A DNA stretch of 43,326 nt from CACORA01 sp044234625 (GCA_044234625.1 JBIIIP010000012.1:1-43326); one strand, 5' to 3'; shown: positions 14,576 to 23,245, counted from the first letter of the stretch. Notes: a model not told the origin generated them from the letters alone. Numbers and translations are program-made.

Positions 14576-15551
14576 GCGTGGCGGCTCCGGGTTGCGGGGT
14601 GCAGGACTGGCGGCCAGGCACGGCGAGTGTGCCGATCACCTCCGCCAGCGACGCGGCGCCGAGCTCGGCGAGCGCCGCGGGGAGGGCGTCGAGGAGCCGC
14701 GTGGAGACGATCGGCTCCGCAAAGTTGGCCGTGCCGACCTGCACGGCCGACGCCCCGGCCACGAAAAACTCCATGCAGTCGTCGATCGTCATGATCCCGC
14801 CCACGCCCACGATGGGAATCTCGAGCTTCTGCCGCACCTGGTGCACGCACCGCAGGGCGATCGGCTTGATGGCCGGGCCGCTCAAGCCGCCGATGACATT
14901 CCCGAGCAGCGGCCGCCGCCGCCGCCAGTCGACGGCCATGCCCTGGCAGGTATTGATCAGCGTGACGGCGTCGGCGCCGCCGTCCTGGGCCCCGCGGGCG
15001 ATGGCCACGATGTCGGTGACATTTGGCGTGAGCTTTGCCAGCACCGGCCGCCTCGTGACGCCGCGGACGCCGGCCACGACGCTGCGGCACATCTCGGCGT
15101 CGGTGCCGAGATCGACCCCGTGGCTCACGTTGGGGCAGGAGATGTTGAGTTCGAGCGCCGCGATGCCGGGAATCCCGTCGAGGCGGTCGGCTAGATTGAC
15201 GAACTCCGGCTGCGACGCCCCGGCGATGCTCACGATCACCGGCGCACCGCACTCGCGCAGGAACGGCAGCTGGTTTTTCAGGAAGGCGTCGATGCCGTCG
15301 TTGTCGAGGCCGATGGAGTTGAGGAGGCCGGCCGCCGTCTCGATCGTCCGCCAGGGAACGTTGCCTTGCCGGGGGAGGGGCGTGATCGTCTTGGGCACGA
15401 TCCCGCCGAGCCGGGCCAGCTCGACGAAGCCCACCATCTCGCGGCCGTAGCCGAACGTGCCCGAGGCAACGAGGATCGGGTTGGAAAGCTGGAGCCGGCC
15501 GAGCGACACGCGGAGGTCGGGGACGGGCGGCGCGGGAGGCGGGTGGCTCAT
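14565..15551 (-). CDS. pyrD: Dihydroorotate dehydrogenase, class 1 (PyrD, 1B type)
   Basis: PyrD oxidises dihydroorotate to orotate in pyrimidine synthesis. The 328-aa FMN barrel has NPILVASGTFGYG, KTITPLPRQGN, NSIGLDNDG, and ELNISCPNVSHG, where the Cys is the class 1 catalytic base (class 2 has Ser). FMN-phosphate motifs are VGVGGIMTIDDC and GASAVQVGTANF. The 1B form usually works with an Fe-S/FAD subunit, PyrK, which is not in this window. The ORF ends in a tail of about 25 residues beyond the barrel. It is the first gene of the pyrD-trpS-acpS unit, and about 170-240 bp of regulatory DNA separate it from the divergent HU-like gene. Confidence 0.94.
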   Translation of the reverse strand: MSHPPPAPPVPDLRVSLGRLQLSNPILVASGTFGYGREMVGFVELARLGGIVPKTITPLPRQGNVPWRTIETAAGLLNSIGLDNDGIDAFLKNQLPFLRECGAPVIVSIAGASQPEFVNLADRLDGIPGIAALELNISCPNVSHGVDLGTDAEMCRSVVAGVRGVTRRPVLAKLTPNVTDIVAIARGAQDGGADAVTLINTCQGMAVDWRRRRPLLGNVIGGLSGPAIKPIALRCVHQVRQKLEIPIVGVGGIMTIDDCMEFFVAGASAVQVGTANFAEPIVSTRLLDALPAALAELGAASLAEVIGTLAVPGRQSCTPQPGAATHAR

Positions 15552-15724
15552 GGAGGCGTCTGAGGGCTCTGCGAAACCAGGAGTTTCCCACAGTGCGCCG
15601 GACGCTCAAAGCCCCCACTCCACTCGGGCCGGGAAAGATCGGATTGCGTCAAGTTTGACGGCTGGAGGGCCGATACTGTCCGACAACGAGGACTGGTGTC
15701 GGGCTATCCAGCCGAGGCTCAAAG

Positions 15725-15753
15725 TTGACACTAGTGCTTGCCAGACCTAGGCT
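15725..15753 (+). promoter_or_regulatory. Likely sigma70 promoter of the HU-like gene
   Basis: TTGACA (15725-15730), a 17-bp spacer and TAGGCT (15748-15753) give a perfect -35 box and ideal spacing. The likely start is near 15760, about 32 bp before the GTG start. A second TTGACG at 15656 lacks a matched -10 box. Confidence 0.6.
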
Positions 15754-15791
15754 TCCGACGAATCCAATCCCGTGGTGGGAGCGTCGTAGCC

Positions 15792-16157
15792 GTGACCAAG
15801 AAAGACATCGTCCGAACGATTTCGGAGCAGATCGATCTTCCCCAACTTCGCACCAAGGAGTTGGTTCAGCGGACCTTCGACGCCCTGATCGAGTCGTTGG
15901 TGCGGGAAGGGCGGATCGAGTTGCGAAACTTCGGCGTTTTCCAGATCAAGAAACGGGAAGCCCGCATGGCCCGCAACCCCCGCACGGGGGAAAAAGTGCC
16001 TGTGCAGGCGAAGTTCGTGGTGTCGTTCAAGCCCGGCAAGGAGATGGAGGCCCGCGTGCGGGATCTGGATCGCTTGGATCCGCCCCCCGACTGGCTTCTG
16101 CCGAACCGGAACAACCGAGGAATCGAGAACACCGAGCAGCGCGGTCCCCAGCCCTAG
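15792..16157 (+). CDS. HU/IHF-family nucleoid DNA-binding protein
   Basis: HU-type proteins bend and compact DNA as dimers. From the GTG at 15792 the product is 121 aa and reads VTKKDIVRTISEQIDLPQLRTKELVQRTFDALIESL in short blocks typical of HU. It then has RIELRNFGVFQIKKR and the beta-arm core RNPRTGEKVPV (about 60-70), then VSFKPGKEMEARV. About 25 extra residues rich in Pro, Asn and Arg follow the HU core; their role is unknown. GTG is preferred because the HU alignment begins there; an in-frame ATG at 15738 lies inside the promoter region. The match to HU versus IHF subunits cannot be settled by eye. Confidence 0.9.
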   Translation: MTKKDIVRTISEQIDLPQLRTKELVQRTFDALIESLVREGRIELRNFGVFQIKKREARMARNPRTGEKVPVQAKFVVSFKPGKEMEARVRDLDRLDPPPDWLLPNRNNRGIENTEQRGPQP

Positions 16158-16284
16158 TTTTCGTCATCCGGCGAAACCTGGCGAACTGGGAAACCAGCGT
16201 GGCCCACAAACGCACAAACCGGCATCGCGGCGGAGCCGAGGGATTGGCTACATCCGCTGCCGAAGAGGTCAGGAGGACCGGGCG

Positions 16285-16503
16285 ATGAGAAAGGCTGTTT
16301 ATCTGCTGCTTGCCGCGACGCTGCTGGCCACCAGCACCGGCTGCCTCATCCCGATGTATTCCGGGGACCCGATCCGTCGCGCCCAGCAATTGATCTACAC
16401 GTCGGAAGACCTGCGGGCGATCACCGACGAGTGGGAGCGGATCTGGTTTCTTGACCAGCCTTCGCACATGACTCCGTGGCGGACGCACGGCGGCATCCTC
16501 TGA
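16285..16503 (+). CDS. Small lipoprotein, conserved type in planctomycetes
   Basis: The 72-aa product has a lipoprotein signal peptide: positive start MRKAVYLLLAATLLA, then the lipobox TSTGC with the lipidated Cys20. The mature part is only about 52 aa and has no Cys or membrane segment. It reads YSGDPIRRAQQLIYTSEDLR, then DEWERIWFLDQPSHMTP and ends RTHGGIL. AGGAGG lies about 10 bp before the ATG, the strongest ribosome site in this part. From memory such proteins with W-E-R-I-W-F-L-D recur in planctomycetes; function is unknown. It lies 128 bp after the HU-like gene and just before a repeat island. Confidence 0.85.
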   Translation: MRKAVYLLLAATLLATSTGCLIPMYSGDPIRRAQQLIYTSEDLRAITDEWERIWFLDQPSHMTPWRTHGGIL

Positions 16504-16526
16504 TCCACGCTCCCCGGGGCCAAGAG

Positions 16527-16683
16527 GCTCAACTCGCCCAACCCGGCACGGGGCTGCCCACACCCTCGCTCGGTCGTTCGCAGATGCCCTCCAGGCATCT
16601 GCTCTCTGCATGTCCGCTGCGCTTCGGCATCCTGCCTTCGCTTGCTCCCATAGCCCGCTCGAGGGCATGGGCAGCCCCGTGCC
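16527..16683 (-). repeat. Inverted-terminus intergenic element, type A, copy 2
   Basis: The ends GGCACGGGGCTGCCCA (16545-16560) and TGGGCAGCCCCGTGCC (16668-16683) are perfect inverted repeats of 16 bp. With few mismatches they extend inward to about 29 bp (CCCTCG against CGAGGG). The inner 9-bp stem GCAGATGCC/GGCATCTGC is at 16580-16602. The outer box CTCGCCCAACCC precedes the left end. Confidence 0.88.
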
Positions 16684-16698
16684 TCGCGTGAACGGTGA

Positions 16699-16868
16699 GG
16701 CTTCGGGCTCCCCGTGCCCCGAGAGCCGGCGTTGCTCGGGCACCGATCCGCCAAAGGCGGATTGGTCGGCGGAGGCATGGATGCCGGAGCGCAGGCAGCA
16801 TCGAGTGAGCGAAAGCCCAGGATGGGCGCAGCGAACGTCCGGCGACGGGGTACGGGGAGCCCGAAGCC
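16699..16868 (+). repeat. Inverted-terminus intergenic element, type B
   Basis: GGCTTCGGGCTCCCCGT (16699-16715) and ACGGGGAGCCCGAAGCC (16852-16868) are perfect 17-bp inverted repeats bounding 170 bp. Inside are a hairpin ATCCGCC-AAA-GGCGGAT and GGATGCCGGAGCGCAG and GCGAACGTCCGG, which resemble internal blocks of type A. The outer GGATTGGGCCAGTTG corresponds to the type A flank box. A solo end-like sequence lies near 29917. Confidence 0.85.
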
Positions 16869-16931
16869 GGATTGGGCCAGTTGACACTCCCAGCGCAACG
16901 ACCCGCGGTCGACACCGCGGTGGGGCGGATC

Positions 16932-17357
16932 TCAAATGCGGATCCGCGCGGCCTGCTCCACGATGCTCTCCAAGGGAACGAGGTTTCCCTTGTTGCAACC
17001 CGGACACGCTTCCGCCGCCTCCGCCCACGCTTCGGGAGAGCGCAGATTCGAGTCCCAGAAGGGCCACGTCTTGCACTGCCGCGGCCGCTCATCGTAGGCC
17101 ATGCACTTCCGCGTCACCTCGTCGAGAAGCACGCAGTCGCCATTGGCCCTCTCCTTCAATGACCGCCGCACGCCCACCTGCTTCACGTAGGCCGCCGCGA
17201 AGTCGGCCGACGACATGCCCACCCTGCAAGCCATGCCGTCGATTTCGGCCTGGTTCACCCACACATAGCCCTCGGCGCCCGAGCAGCAGTCACCGCACTG
17301 CGTGCATTGAAACCGCAGCCCGCCGGCATACCAGACATCCTTGGGAATCCCGGCCAT
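16932..17357 (-). CDS. YkgJ-family cysteine-cluster protein
   Basis: The 141-aa protein carries the YkgJ-type metal-cluster motif: FQCTQCGDCCSG near the N-terminus, NGDCVLL and RKCMAYDERPRQCKTWPFW in the middle, and ACPGCNKG near the end. Such Cys patterns are proposed to bind zinc or an Fe-S cluster; the reaction is not known. It has no signal peptide. It is the last gene of the long minus-strand run, 13 bp after the aminotransferase stop, and faces a repeat island. Confidence 0.85.
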   Translation of the reverse strand: MAGIPKDVWYAGGLRFQCTQCGDCCSGAEGYVWVNQAEIDGMACRVGMSSADFAAAYVKQVGVRRSLKERANGDCVLLDEVTRKCMAYDERPRQCKTWPFWDSNLRSPEAWAEAAEACPGCNKGNLVPLESIVEQAARIRI

Positions 17358-17370
17358 CGCGTCTCGCCTT

Positions 17371-18540
17371 TCATCCTCGTGCCATCGACGCCACCGTCAT
17401 CGCGACGGCGGCGACGTCATCAGCCGTGTTGAACGGCCCGAAACTCACCCGCACCGTGCCCCCCTGTCCCGTGCCGAGATGCTCGTGCACACGGGCCGCA
17501 CAGTGGAAGCCGGCCCGCGACTGCACGCCGGCCTGCTGCTCGAGCACCATCGCCACGTCGGACGGATCATAGCCCTGCACAGTAAAACTCACAATCGGCG
17601 CGAACGCGCCGCCGCCGTCGTCCGCGGCGGAGATCACGCGCACCCCGGGGATCGCGGCGAGCGCCGCGGCGCAATGCCGCGCCACCTGCCGGCACGATTC
17701 CGCCACGCGGCCCACGCCTTGCGTCTCCAGCCATTCCAGCGCCGCGACGAGGCCGGCGATCGCCGGCAGGTCGGGCGTGCCCGCCTCCATGCGTTCCGCG
17801 AACGCCTCCGGCATGCCTAGGCTGTCACTCGCCGAGCCAGTGCCCCCCTGGACCAGCGGCGCGAGTTCGAGCCCCGGACGGACGAAGAGCAGGCCGGCGC
17901 CCAGCGGGCCAAGAAGCCATTTGTGGGTGGGGGCCGCGATCATGTCGGCGCCGATCCTTGCCAGCGCGGCCGGCTCGACATGGCCGAGCGTCTGGGCGGC
18001 GTCGAGCAGAAACGCGGCTCCATGCTCGTGCGCGATGCGGGCCATGGCCGCCGCGTCCTGTACGACGCCCGTCACGTTTGAAGCGTGCGCACAGACGACC
18101 AGCCGCGTGGCCGGCCGCAGCGCCCTTGCCACCGCCTCTGGATCGACGGCACCCCGGCGGTCACAGGCCACGGTGTCGAGCGTGATCACGCCCTGCGCCC
18201 GGAGCCACGCGAGCGGGCGGAGCGTGGCATTGTGATCGGCGGCGGTGGCCACGACGTGGTCGCCCGGCCGCACGAACCCGTGGATCGCCATGTTGAGCGC
18301 GAGCGTACAGCCCGCCGGAAAGGCGACCCGCAGCGGATCGACGCCGCCGAGGAAACCGGCGGCGAGCCCCCGGGCACGGGCGATGACCCGCCCCGCCTCG
18401 ACGACCTCCCGCGAACCGCCCCGCCCCGCGGCCACGCCGAGGACACGCGCGGCTTGGTCGCAGGCCGTGAAGACGCTCTCCGGCTTGGGCCACGACGTGG
18501 CCGCGTTGTCGAGATAGCGGCGCACAGCACCTGTCATCAT
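17371..18540 (-). CDS. Class V aminotransferase, cysteine desulfurase-like
   Basis: The 389-aa PLP enzyme begins YLDNAATSWPKP, the usual start of SufS/Csd-type desulfurases. It has ADHNATLRPL and VTGVVQDAAAMARIAHEHGA, LLDAAQTLGH (Asp180 for the PLP ring) and the Schiff-base Lys207 in THKWLLGPLGAGLLF. The late block QSRAGFHCAARVHEHLG has Cys347 where SufS-type enzymes have the persulfide Cys. It probably takes sulfur from cysteine, but selenocysteine lyase or another substrate cannot be excluded. Its ATG shares bases with the moaA stop. Being coupled to moaA, moaE and moaD suggests it feeds sulfur to MoaD. Confidence 0.85.
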   Translation of the reverse strand: MMTGAVRRYLDNAATSWPKPESVFTACDQAARVLGVAAGRGGSREVVEAGRVIARARGLAAGFLGGVDPLRVAFPAGCTLALNMAIHGFVRPGDHVVATAADHNATLRPLAWLRAQGVITLDTVACDRRGAVDPEAVARALRPATRLVVCAHASNVTGVVQDAAAMARIAHEHGAAFLLDAAQTLGHVEPAALARIGADMIAAPTHKWLLGPLGAGLLFVRPGLELAPLVQGGTGSASDSLGMPEAFAERMEAGTPDLPAIAGLVAALEWLETQGVGRVAESCRQVARHCAAALAAIPGVRVISAADDGGGAFAPIVSFTVQGYDPSDVAMVLEQQAGVQSRAGFHCAARVHEHLGTGQGGTVRVSFGPFNTADDVAAVAMTVASMARG

Positions 18541-19538
18541 CAGCCCCCGATCTGAAACATCGCCCGCGCGGGACGCGCGAAAGAGGGCGTGCCAATCCCG
18601 TGGGCCTGCCGCTTCGCGGCCACGCACTCCGTGAGGGCCGCGGCGAGCGCGGCGGCGATGTCTTCGCTCGAGCGGCCGGAGCGGAGAATCGCCCGCGCAT
18701 CCCATTCGGTGGTCGAAAACAGGCAGTTGCGAAACTGGCCATCGGCAGTGAGCCGCAGCCGGTCGCAGCGGTCACAGAAGGGATGCGTGACCGGGTCGAT
18801 GAAGCCCACGCTTCCCCGTCCGTCGACCCAGTCGTAGTCGACCGCCGGCTGCCCATGGTCGCGACGGGGGGCGGCCGCGAGCGGCCCCACGTCGCGCTCC
18901 AGGATCGCCCGCACCTCCTTTCCGCTGAGCACACGCTCGGTCGTCCACCCCGCGTCGGCATCCAACGGCATGAACTCGATGAACCGTAGGTGCAGCCCTT
19001 CCCGCCGGCAAAACGCCGCCAGGGGCACGATCTCGTCTTCCGTCAGCCCCCGGATCGACACGGCATTGATGCGAATCCGCTCAAAGCCGGCCGCCTTGGC
19101 CGCGGCCAGCCCGGCGAGCACGCGGTCGAGCCCCGGCCGACGGGCGATCCTCTCGAAGAACTCCGGGCGGAGGCTGTCGAGGCTCACGTTGAGCCTGTCG
19201 AGCCCGGCACGCTTCAGGGCCTCCGCCTGCTCGGCCAACAACAGGCCGTTGGTCGTGAGCGCGATTCCCTCGATCCCGGGCACCGCGGCGAGTTGCCGCA
19301 CGAGCTCGTCGAGCCGGCTGCGCACGAGCGGCTCGCCGCCGGTGAGTCGCACCGTGCGGATGCCCAGCGGCGCCACCGCGTGGACCACGCGGGCGATCTC
19401 CTCGTAGGAAAGCAACTCCCCTCGCGGCTTGAAGTCCACCTCCGCGGGCATGCAGTAGGTGCAGCGGAGATTGCAGCGGTCCGTGACGCTGATCCGCAGA
19501 TCGGTGTGGATGCGGCCGAAGCCGTCGATGAGCGTCAT
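18540..19538 (-). CDS. moaA: GTP 3',8-cyclase MoaA (radical SAM)
   Basis: MoaA starts molybdopterin synthesis by rearranging GTP. The 332-aa product has the radical SAM triad Cys22, Cys26 and Cys29 in DRCNLRCTYCMP, then TVRLTGGEPLVRS, LTTNGLLL, LNVSLDSLRPEFF, RINAVSIRGL and RFIEFMPLD. The second cluster is formed by FCDRCDRLRLTADGQFRNCL. It ends PARAMFQIGG with the C-terminal GG that MoaA needs. The start is the ATG overlapping the moaE stop by 4 bp; an upstream in-frame ATG at 19574 lies within moaE. Confidence 0.97.
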   Translation of the reverse strand: MTLIDGFGRIHTDLRISVTDRCNLRCTYCMPAEVDFKPRGELLSYEEIARVVHAVAPLGIRTVRLTGGEPLVRSRLDELVRQLAAVPGIEGIALTTNGLLLAEQAEALKRAGLDRLNVSLDSLRPEFFERIARRPGLDRVLAGLAAAKAAGFERIRINAVSIRGLTEDEIVPLAAFCRREGLHLRFIEFMPLDADAGWTTERVLSGKEVRAILERDVGPLAAAPRRDHGQPAVDYDWVDGRGSVGFIDPVTHPFCDRCDRLRLTADGQFRNCLFSTTEWDARAILRSGRSSEDIAAALAAALTECVAAKRQAHGIGTPSFARPARAMFQIGG

Positions 19539-19960
19539 GCCGCCCCTCCGGCCGCGGCATCGGGGTGCACCCACGCCCGCGTTCCGTCGCGCCCTTCCTC
19601 ACACTTCCAGATCGGCACGTCGGCCTTGATCCGCTCCATCAGCCACGCCGCCGCCGCGAAGGCCTCGCGGCGATGCACCGCCGAGACGGCGATCGCGACG
19701 CTCGTCTCGCCCACGGGCACGACGCCGAGACGATGCTCGATCGCGCAGCCGACGAGCCCATGGCGGGTGATGGCCTCGTCGCGGAGCGCAGCCAGCATGG
19801 CCTCGGCCAGCGGCTCGTGGGCCTCGTATTCGAGGCGGAGGGTCTCGACGCCGTCCGTCACGCCCCGCGTCGTGCCGAGAAACAGCACGTTGGCCCCGGC
19901 CGCGGCACCGCCCACGCGGGCCACGAGAGCCTGCCCATCGATGGGCCGCCGCACGAGCAT
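19535..19960 (-). CDS. moaE: Molybdopterin synthase catalytic subunit MoaE
   Basis: MoaE uses MoaD thiocarboxylate to put two sulfurs into the pterin precursor. The 141-aa product has LFLGTTRGVTDG, TLRLEYEAHEPLAEAML, CAIEHRLGVVPVGETSVAIAV in short blocks, HRREAFAAAAWLMERIKADVPIWK, and ends after GTRAWVHPDA. His/Arg and Lys residues of the family active site (HRR, KADVPIWK) are in place. GGAGG lies just upstream of the ATG. It follows moaD by 8 bp and overlaps moaA by 4 bp. Confidence 0.96.
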   Translation of the reverse strand: MLVRRPIDGQALVARVGGAAAGANVLFLGTTRGVTDGVETLRLEYEAHEPLAEAMLAALRDEAITRHGLVGCAIEHRLGVVPVGETSVAIAVSAVHRREAFAAAAWLMERIKADVPIWKCEEGRDGTRAWVHPDAAAGGAA

Positions 19961-19968
19961 CGCCCCTC

Positions 19969-20256
19969 CTAGCCGCCGCTGACCGGCGGAATGATCGCCA
20001 CGTCGCCGATGGGCAGGGCCGCATCCTCGGCCACGTAGGCCGTGCCGACGGCCACGGCGCTCCTGGCCACGAGCGTTGCCAGTTCCGGCCGCGCCGCGGC
20101 AACGGCCGCACGAAGCTCGGCTGCCGTGCCGCCATGCCACGGCACCCGCACCACACGGGCTCCGGCGGCCGCGGCCATACCGGCAAACAGCCTCACCTCG
20201 AGCATGGGGGCCGGGCCGCGTGCGGCGGTCGTCGAGGGTGGAGCGGGCGTGTTCAT
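19969..20256 (-). CDS. moaD: Molybdopterin synthase sulfur carrier subunit MoaD
   Basis: MoaD is a ubiquitin-like carrier activated at its C-terminal Gly-Gly. The 95-aa product has MLEVRLFAGMAAAAGARVVRV, then a helical LRAAVAAARPELA, the pattern VGTAYVAEDAALPIGDVAIIPPVSGG and stops after GG, as the mechanism demands. The ATG at 20256 overlaps the preceding stop by 4 bp; an internal ATG at 20205 would match the usual MoaD length of about 80 aa better, so the first 17 residues are uncertain. Confidence 0.93.
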   Translation of the reverse strand: MNTPAPPSTTAARGPAPMLEVRLFAGMAAAAGARVVRVPWHGGTAAELRAAVAAARPELATLVARSAVAVGTAYVAEDAALPIGDVAIIPPVSGG

Positions 20257-23213
20257 GAACTCGTGGTGAGGCGACCGCTGGAGGTGGAAAACAGTCCGTC
20301 GAGGCCGATCGGGGAGGGCCCTGGGAGCAGCCCGTAGGCCCGGGCCAGGATCTTCACGGGGTGCGCCGTCGGCTTCGACGTTCCTTGCTCCATTTGTAGC
20401 CGGCAGGCGCTGCAGTCGGTAGCACCGGCCTCGATGCCGCCGCTCCGCACCGCCGAGACGAGTGACAGCCCGGCTCGCAGGCTGGCGCGGTAATGCTCGC
20501 GCGACAGGCCGAACGTTCCGGCCATCCCCGAACAGCCGTGGTCGGCGCTCTCGATGGAAAGGCCGGGAATGAGGCGGAGAATGTGCTCGGCCCGGCTCCC
20601 GCCCCCCTGCAGCCGCGTGTGGCACGGGGCGTGGTAGAGAAGCCGCGCGGCCAACGGGTGGAAATCGAGCCGCAGCTTTCCCTCCCGGTGCAGCTCCCAG
20701 AGAAACGTCATCGCATCGCAGGTCGCGTCGACGACCTTCTGCATGTCGTCGTCTTCCACCAGGAGCGGGTAATCATGCCGGATGCAGGTCGCAGCCGCCG
20801 GCTCCGTGCACACGATCCTGTAGCCCAGCCGCACCGCTTCGGCGAGCACCCGCACGTTGATCCGGGCCGCCTTCCGCGCGGCATCGAGATCCCCCTCCGA
20901 CACCAGCGGCATCCCCGCCGCCACCTGCCGCGGATCGACGAACACGCCGACGCCGTTCCGCTCGAGCACGGAGACGAACGCCTGCGCGAGCAGCGGGTCG
21001 TGCCGCCGGGCGTAGGTGTCGAGGAAGTAGAGCACCCGCGGGCCGCTGCGCCGCGAGGGCCGCGTCAGACCGCGCCGCGCGGCATGACGCATGAACTGGT
21101 TGCCGGCAAAAGGGGGCAGCTTGCGGCCTCGGGCGATGCCGACGAGTTTCTCGAGCAGCCACCGCGCCTGGGGATTGGCGATGGCCGCATTGGCCAGCGG
21201 CCGCATCGCCCCGCCGATCGCCGAGAGCGTGTCGATCCGCGACAGGAGCCACGGCGTCCAGCGCAGGCCCCCGGCCGCCACCTGCGCGGCCTTCATCTGC
21301 ATCACCAGGGCCGGGATGTCGACCCCCGCCGAGCAGTCCACGCGGCATTGATGGCAATTGAAGCACGTGTCGGTAATCGCGCGCACGGCGTCGGCCTCGA
21401 GCGCCTGCAGGTCGAGCTGTCCCGCGAGGAAGGCGGCCATGACTCCCGCCTTCGCCCGCGGCGAAGCCTCCTCGGCGGGGTTCTCCCGATACCGCGGGCA
21501 CATCCGCTGCGCCGCCGCGGTGCCGCGGCAGGCGCCGCAGCCGTTGCAGGCATCGACCTCCGCGGAGAGTTGCTCGCCCGTCCATTCGAGCACGGGCAGC
21601 GCGGCCGCGCGCTGCGGGTCGAGCGCCGCGCGGAAGGCCGGGGGCGCGGCCTCGGCCGCCACGCCGTCCAGCGGGGCCGTGATCTTCCCGGGGTTGAGCA
21701 CGCCGTAGGGGTCGAAGAGCCGCTTCACTTCGCGGCACACCCGCGCGAACTCGGGGAACGACCGTTCGAAGAACGCCGTCCGCGACAGTCCGAGCCCCTG
21801 TTCGCCCCCGATCGTGCCCCCCACCGCCACCACCTCGGCATAGATCGCGTCGGCCAGCCGCTCCAGCCGGTCGCGTTCCGCCGGATCCCGTGGATTGGCA
21901 AACGTGCGCACATGCAGTTGCCCGTGCCCCGCATGCGCGAAGAGCATCGACGTGGCTCCCTGCTGCTGCTGCACCTCCTGCAGCCGCAGCAGCAGCCGCG
22001 GCAGCTCGCCGGGCGGGATCACGATGTCTTCCACGAAAGGCACCGGCCGCAGCGTGCCGCGCACGCCGTGCAGCGTGGAGACGACGTTTCGCGACAGCTC
22101 CCAGAAAAACTCGGCGTCGAAGGCATCCTCCGCGCGACGGGCATCGATCGACAGCCGCCGCGCCCCCTGGGCCAGGCGGAGGGCTTCGTCGAGCCGGGCG
22201 TGGCAATCCCGCGGCTCGACGCCGGCAAACTCGACGAGCAGGCCGGCGTCGGCGACCGGTGGGATGAGCAGATCGAACGCCACGTTCGCCGAGCGGGCGA
22301 GCGTGAGATGCCGCTTGTCGAAAAGATCGCAGGCCGACGGCCCGAGGCTGCGGAGCCGCAGCGCGGCCTCGGCTGCCTTGTCGAGCGAGTCGAAGAGCAG
22401 GAGGCCGACGGCTGCCGCCTCATCGGCGGGGGCCGTCGTGAGCGTCGCCTCCGTGACGATGCACAGCGTGCCCTCGCTGCCGCAGATGATCTTCGGCAGA
22501 TCGATACAGCCGGCCTTGGAGAGCCCGTCGAGACGGTAGCCGCCGTGCAACAGCCGTGAGGCCGGCTGCGCGCCGGCGATGACCCCCTGCGAGGACGCCA
22601 GGATCGCGTCCAGTCCCGCCGCCAGGTTGGCCATGCGGTCGGGCTCGGCGTCGTCCGGGGCGGCGAATCGCGGCGCGGTGGGCACGAGTTCGGCGATCGT
22701 GCCGTCGGCGAACACCGCCTGCACCGCCGCCACCCGGTCGCGCACGGCCCCGTGCCGGGGAAACCGGCTTCCAGAGGAGTTGCGGCCAATCATGCCGCCG
22801 AGCGTGGTTGCTGCCCGGTTCGCCGGGTCGGGACCGAACGTGCGATGGAACCGGGCGAGATGCTCCTCCAACTGCGCGGCCACGACGCCCGCCTGCACCC
22901 GCACGGTGTCGTCGCCGGTGGAGACGATGCGGCGCAGGAAGCGGCTGCAGTCGATGATCACCCCGCCGCCGAGCGACATGCCCGACACGCTCGTGCCCGC
23001 GCCGCGCGGGTGCACCGGAATCCGGCTCTCCATCGCCCAGCGCACCGTCGCGGCGACATCCTCCACCGTCCGCGGCCGGACGATGGCCAGGGGCCACACC
23101 TCGAACAGGCTGCCGTCGGTGGCGTAGATCGACCGGCTCGCGTCGTCACACAGCACGTCGCCCGACACGATGCCGCGAAGATCCTCTTCAATCCGCCGCC
23201 GCTCCAATTCCAT
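20253..23213 (-). CDS. FAD-binding and Fe-S-binding D-2-hydroxyacid dehydrogenase (YdiJ-like, GlcD-GlcF fusion)
   Basis: The 986-aa fusion oxidises a D-2-hydroxyacid such as D-lactate, glycolate or D-2-hydroxyglutarate; which one is not readable. The N-terminal half is a PCMH FAD domain (VHPRGAGTSVSGMSLGGGVIID; TTLGGMIGRNSSGSR) followed by the FAD-oxidase C-terminal domain (GHGQLHVRTF; GGTIGGEQGLGLSR; YGVLNPGKI). Two 4Fe-4S motifs follow: CNGCGACRGTAAAQRMCPRYR and CFNCHQCRVDCSAG. Two CCG-type domains end the protein (LYHAPCHTRLQGGG, HGCSGMAGTFG, TDCSACRLQME). The layout equals E. coli YdiJ. The ATG at 23213 fits the family start. It overlaps moaD by 4 bp, an odd pairing for a respiratory-type enzyme. 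Confidence 0.92.
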   Translation of the reverse strand: MELERRRIEEDLRGIVSGDVLCDDASRSIYATDGSLFEVWPLAIVRPRTVEDVAATVRWAMESRIPVHPRGAGTSVSGMSLGGGVIIDCSRFLRRIVSTGDDTVRVQAGVVAAQLEEHLARFHRTFGPDPANRAATTLGGMIGRNSSGSRFPRHGAVRDRVAAVQAVFADGTIAELVPTAPRFAAPDDAEPDRMANLAAGLDAILASSQGVIAGAQPASRLLHGGYRLDGLSKAGCIDLPKIICGSEGTLCIVTEATLTTAPADEAAAVGLLLFDSLDKAAEAALRLRSLGPSACDLFDKRHLTLARSANVAFDLLIPPVADAGLLVEFAGVEPRDCHARLDEALRLAQGARRLSIDARRAEDAFDAEFFWELSRNVVSTLHGVRGTLRPVPFVEDIVIPPGELPRLLLRLQEVQQQQGATSMLFAHAGHGQLHVRTFANPRDPAERDRLERLADAIYAEVVAVGGTIGGEQGLGLSRTAFFERSFPEFARVCREVKRLFDPYGVLNPGKITAPLDGVAAEAAPPAFRAALDPQRAAALPVLEWTGEQLSAEVDACNGCGACRGTAAAQRMCPRYRENPAEEASPRAKAGVMAAFLAGQLDLQALEADAVRAITDTCFNCHQCRVDCSAGVDIPALVMQMKAAQVAAGGLRWTPWLLSRIDTLSAIGGAMRPLANAAIANPQARWLLEKLVGIARGRKLPPFAGNQFMRHAARRGLTRPSRRSGPRVLYFLDTYARRHDPLLAQAFVSVLERNGVGVFVDPRQVAAGMPLVSEGDLDAARKAARINVRVLAEAVRLGYRIVCTEPAAATCIRHDYPLLVEDDDMQKVVDATCDAMTFLWELHREGKLRLDFHPLAARLLYHAPCHTRLQGGGSRAEHILRLIPGLSIESADHGCSGMAGTFGLSREHYRASLRAGLSLVSAVRSGGIEAGATDCSACRLQMEQGTSKPTAHPVKILARAYGLLPGPSPIGLDGLFSTSSGRLTTSS

Positions 23214-23245
23214 GGTCGCCACCCCAGCGCGAGAAGACGAGTCGA

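Larger units (their letters stand above)
16504..16931. other. Repeat island between convergent lipoprotein and YkgJ-like genes
   Basis: The gap holds a type A element (16527-16683) and, 16 bp further, a type B element (16699-16868), with nothing gene-like. The two together fill most of the space. Confidence 0.8.

Noticed and set aside
16560..16690. Short repeated reading frames inside the A elements (for example SRHLLSACPLRFGI)
   Set aside because: They recur because the DNA is repeated. Start codons and frames are not kept in all copies and there is no ribosome site.
20493..22559. 688-codon open frame on the plus strand
   Set aside because: It is antisense to the FAD/Fe-S dehydrogenase, whose motifs and cluster cysteines are intact; the composition is that of a shadow.
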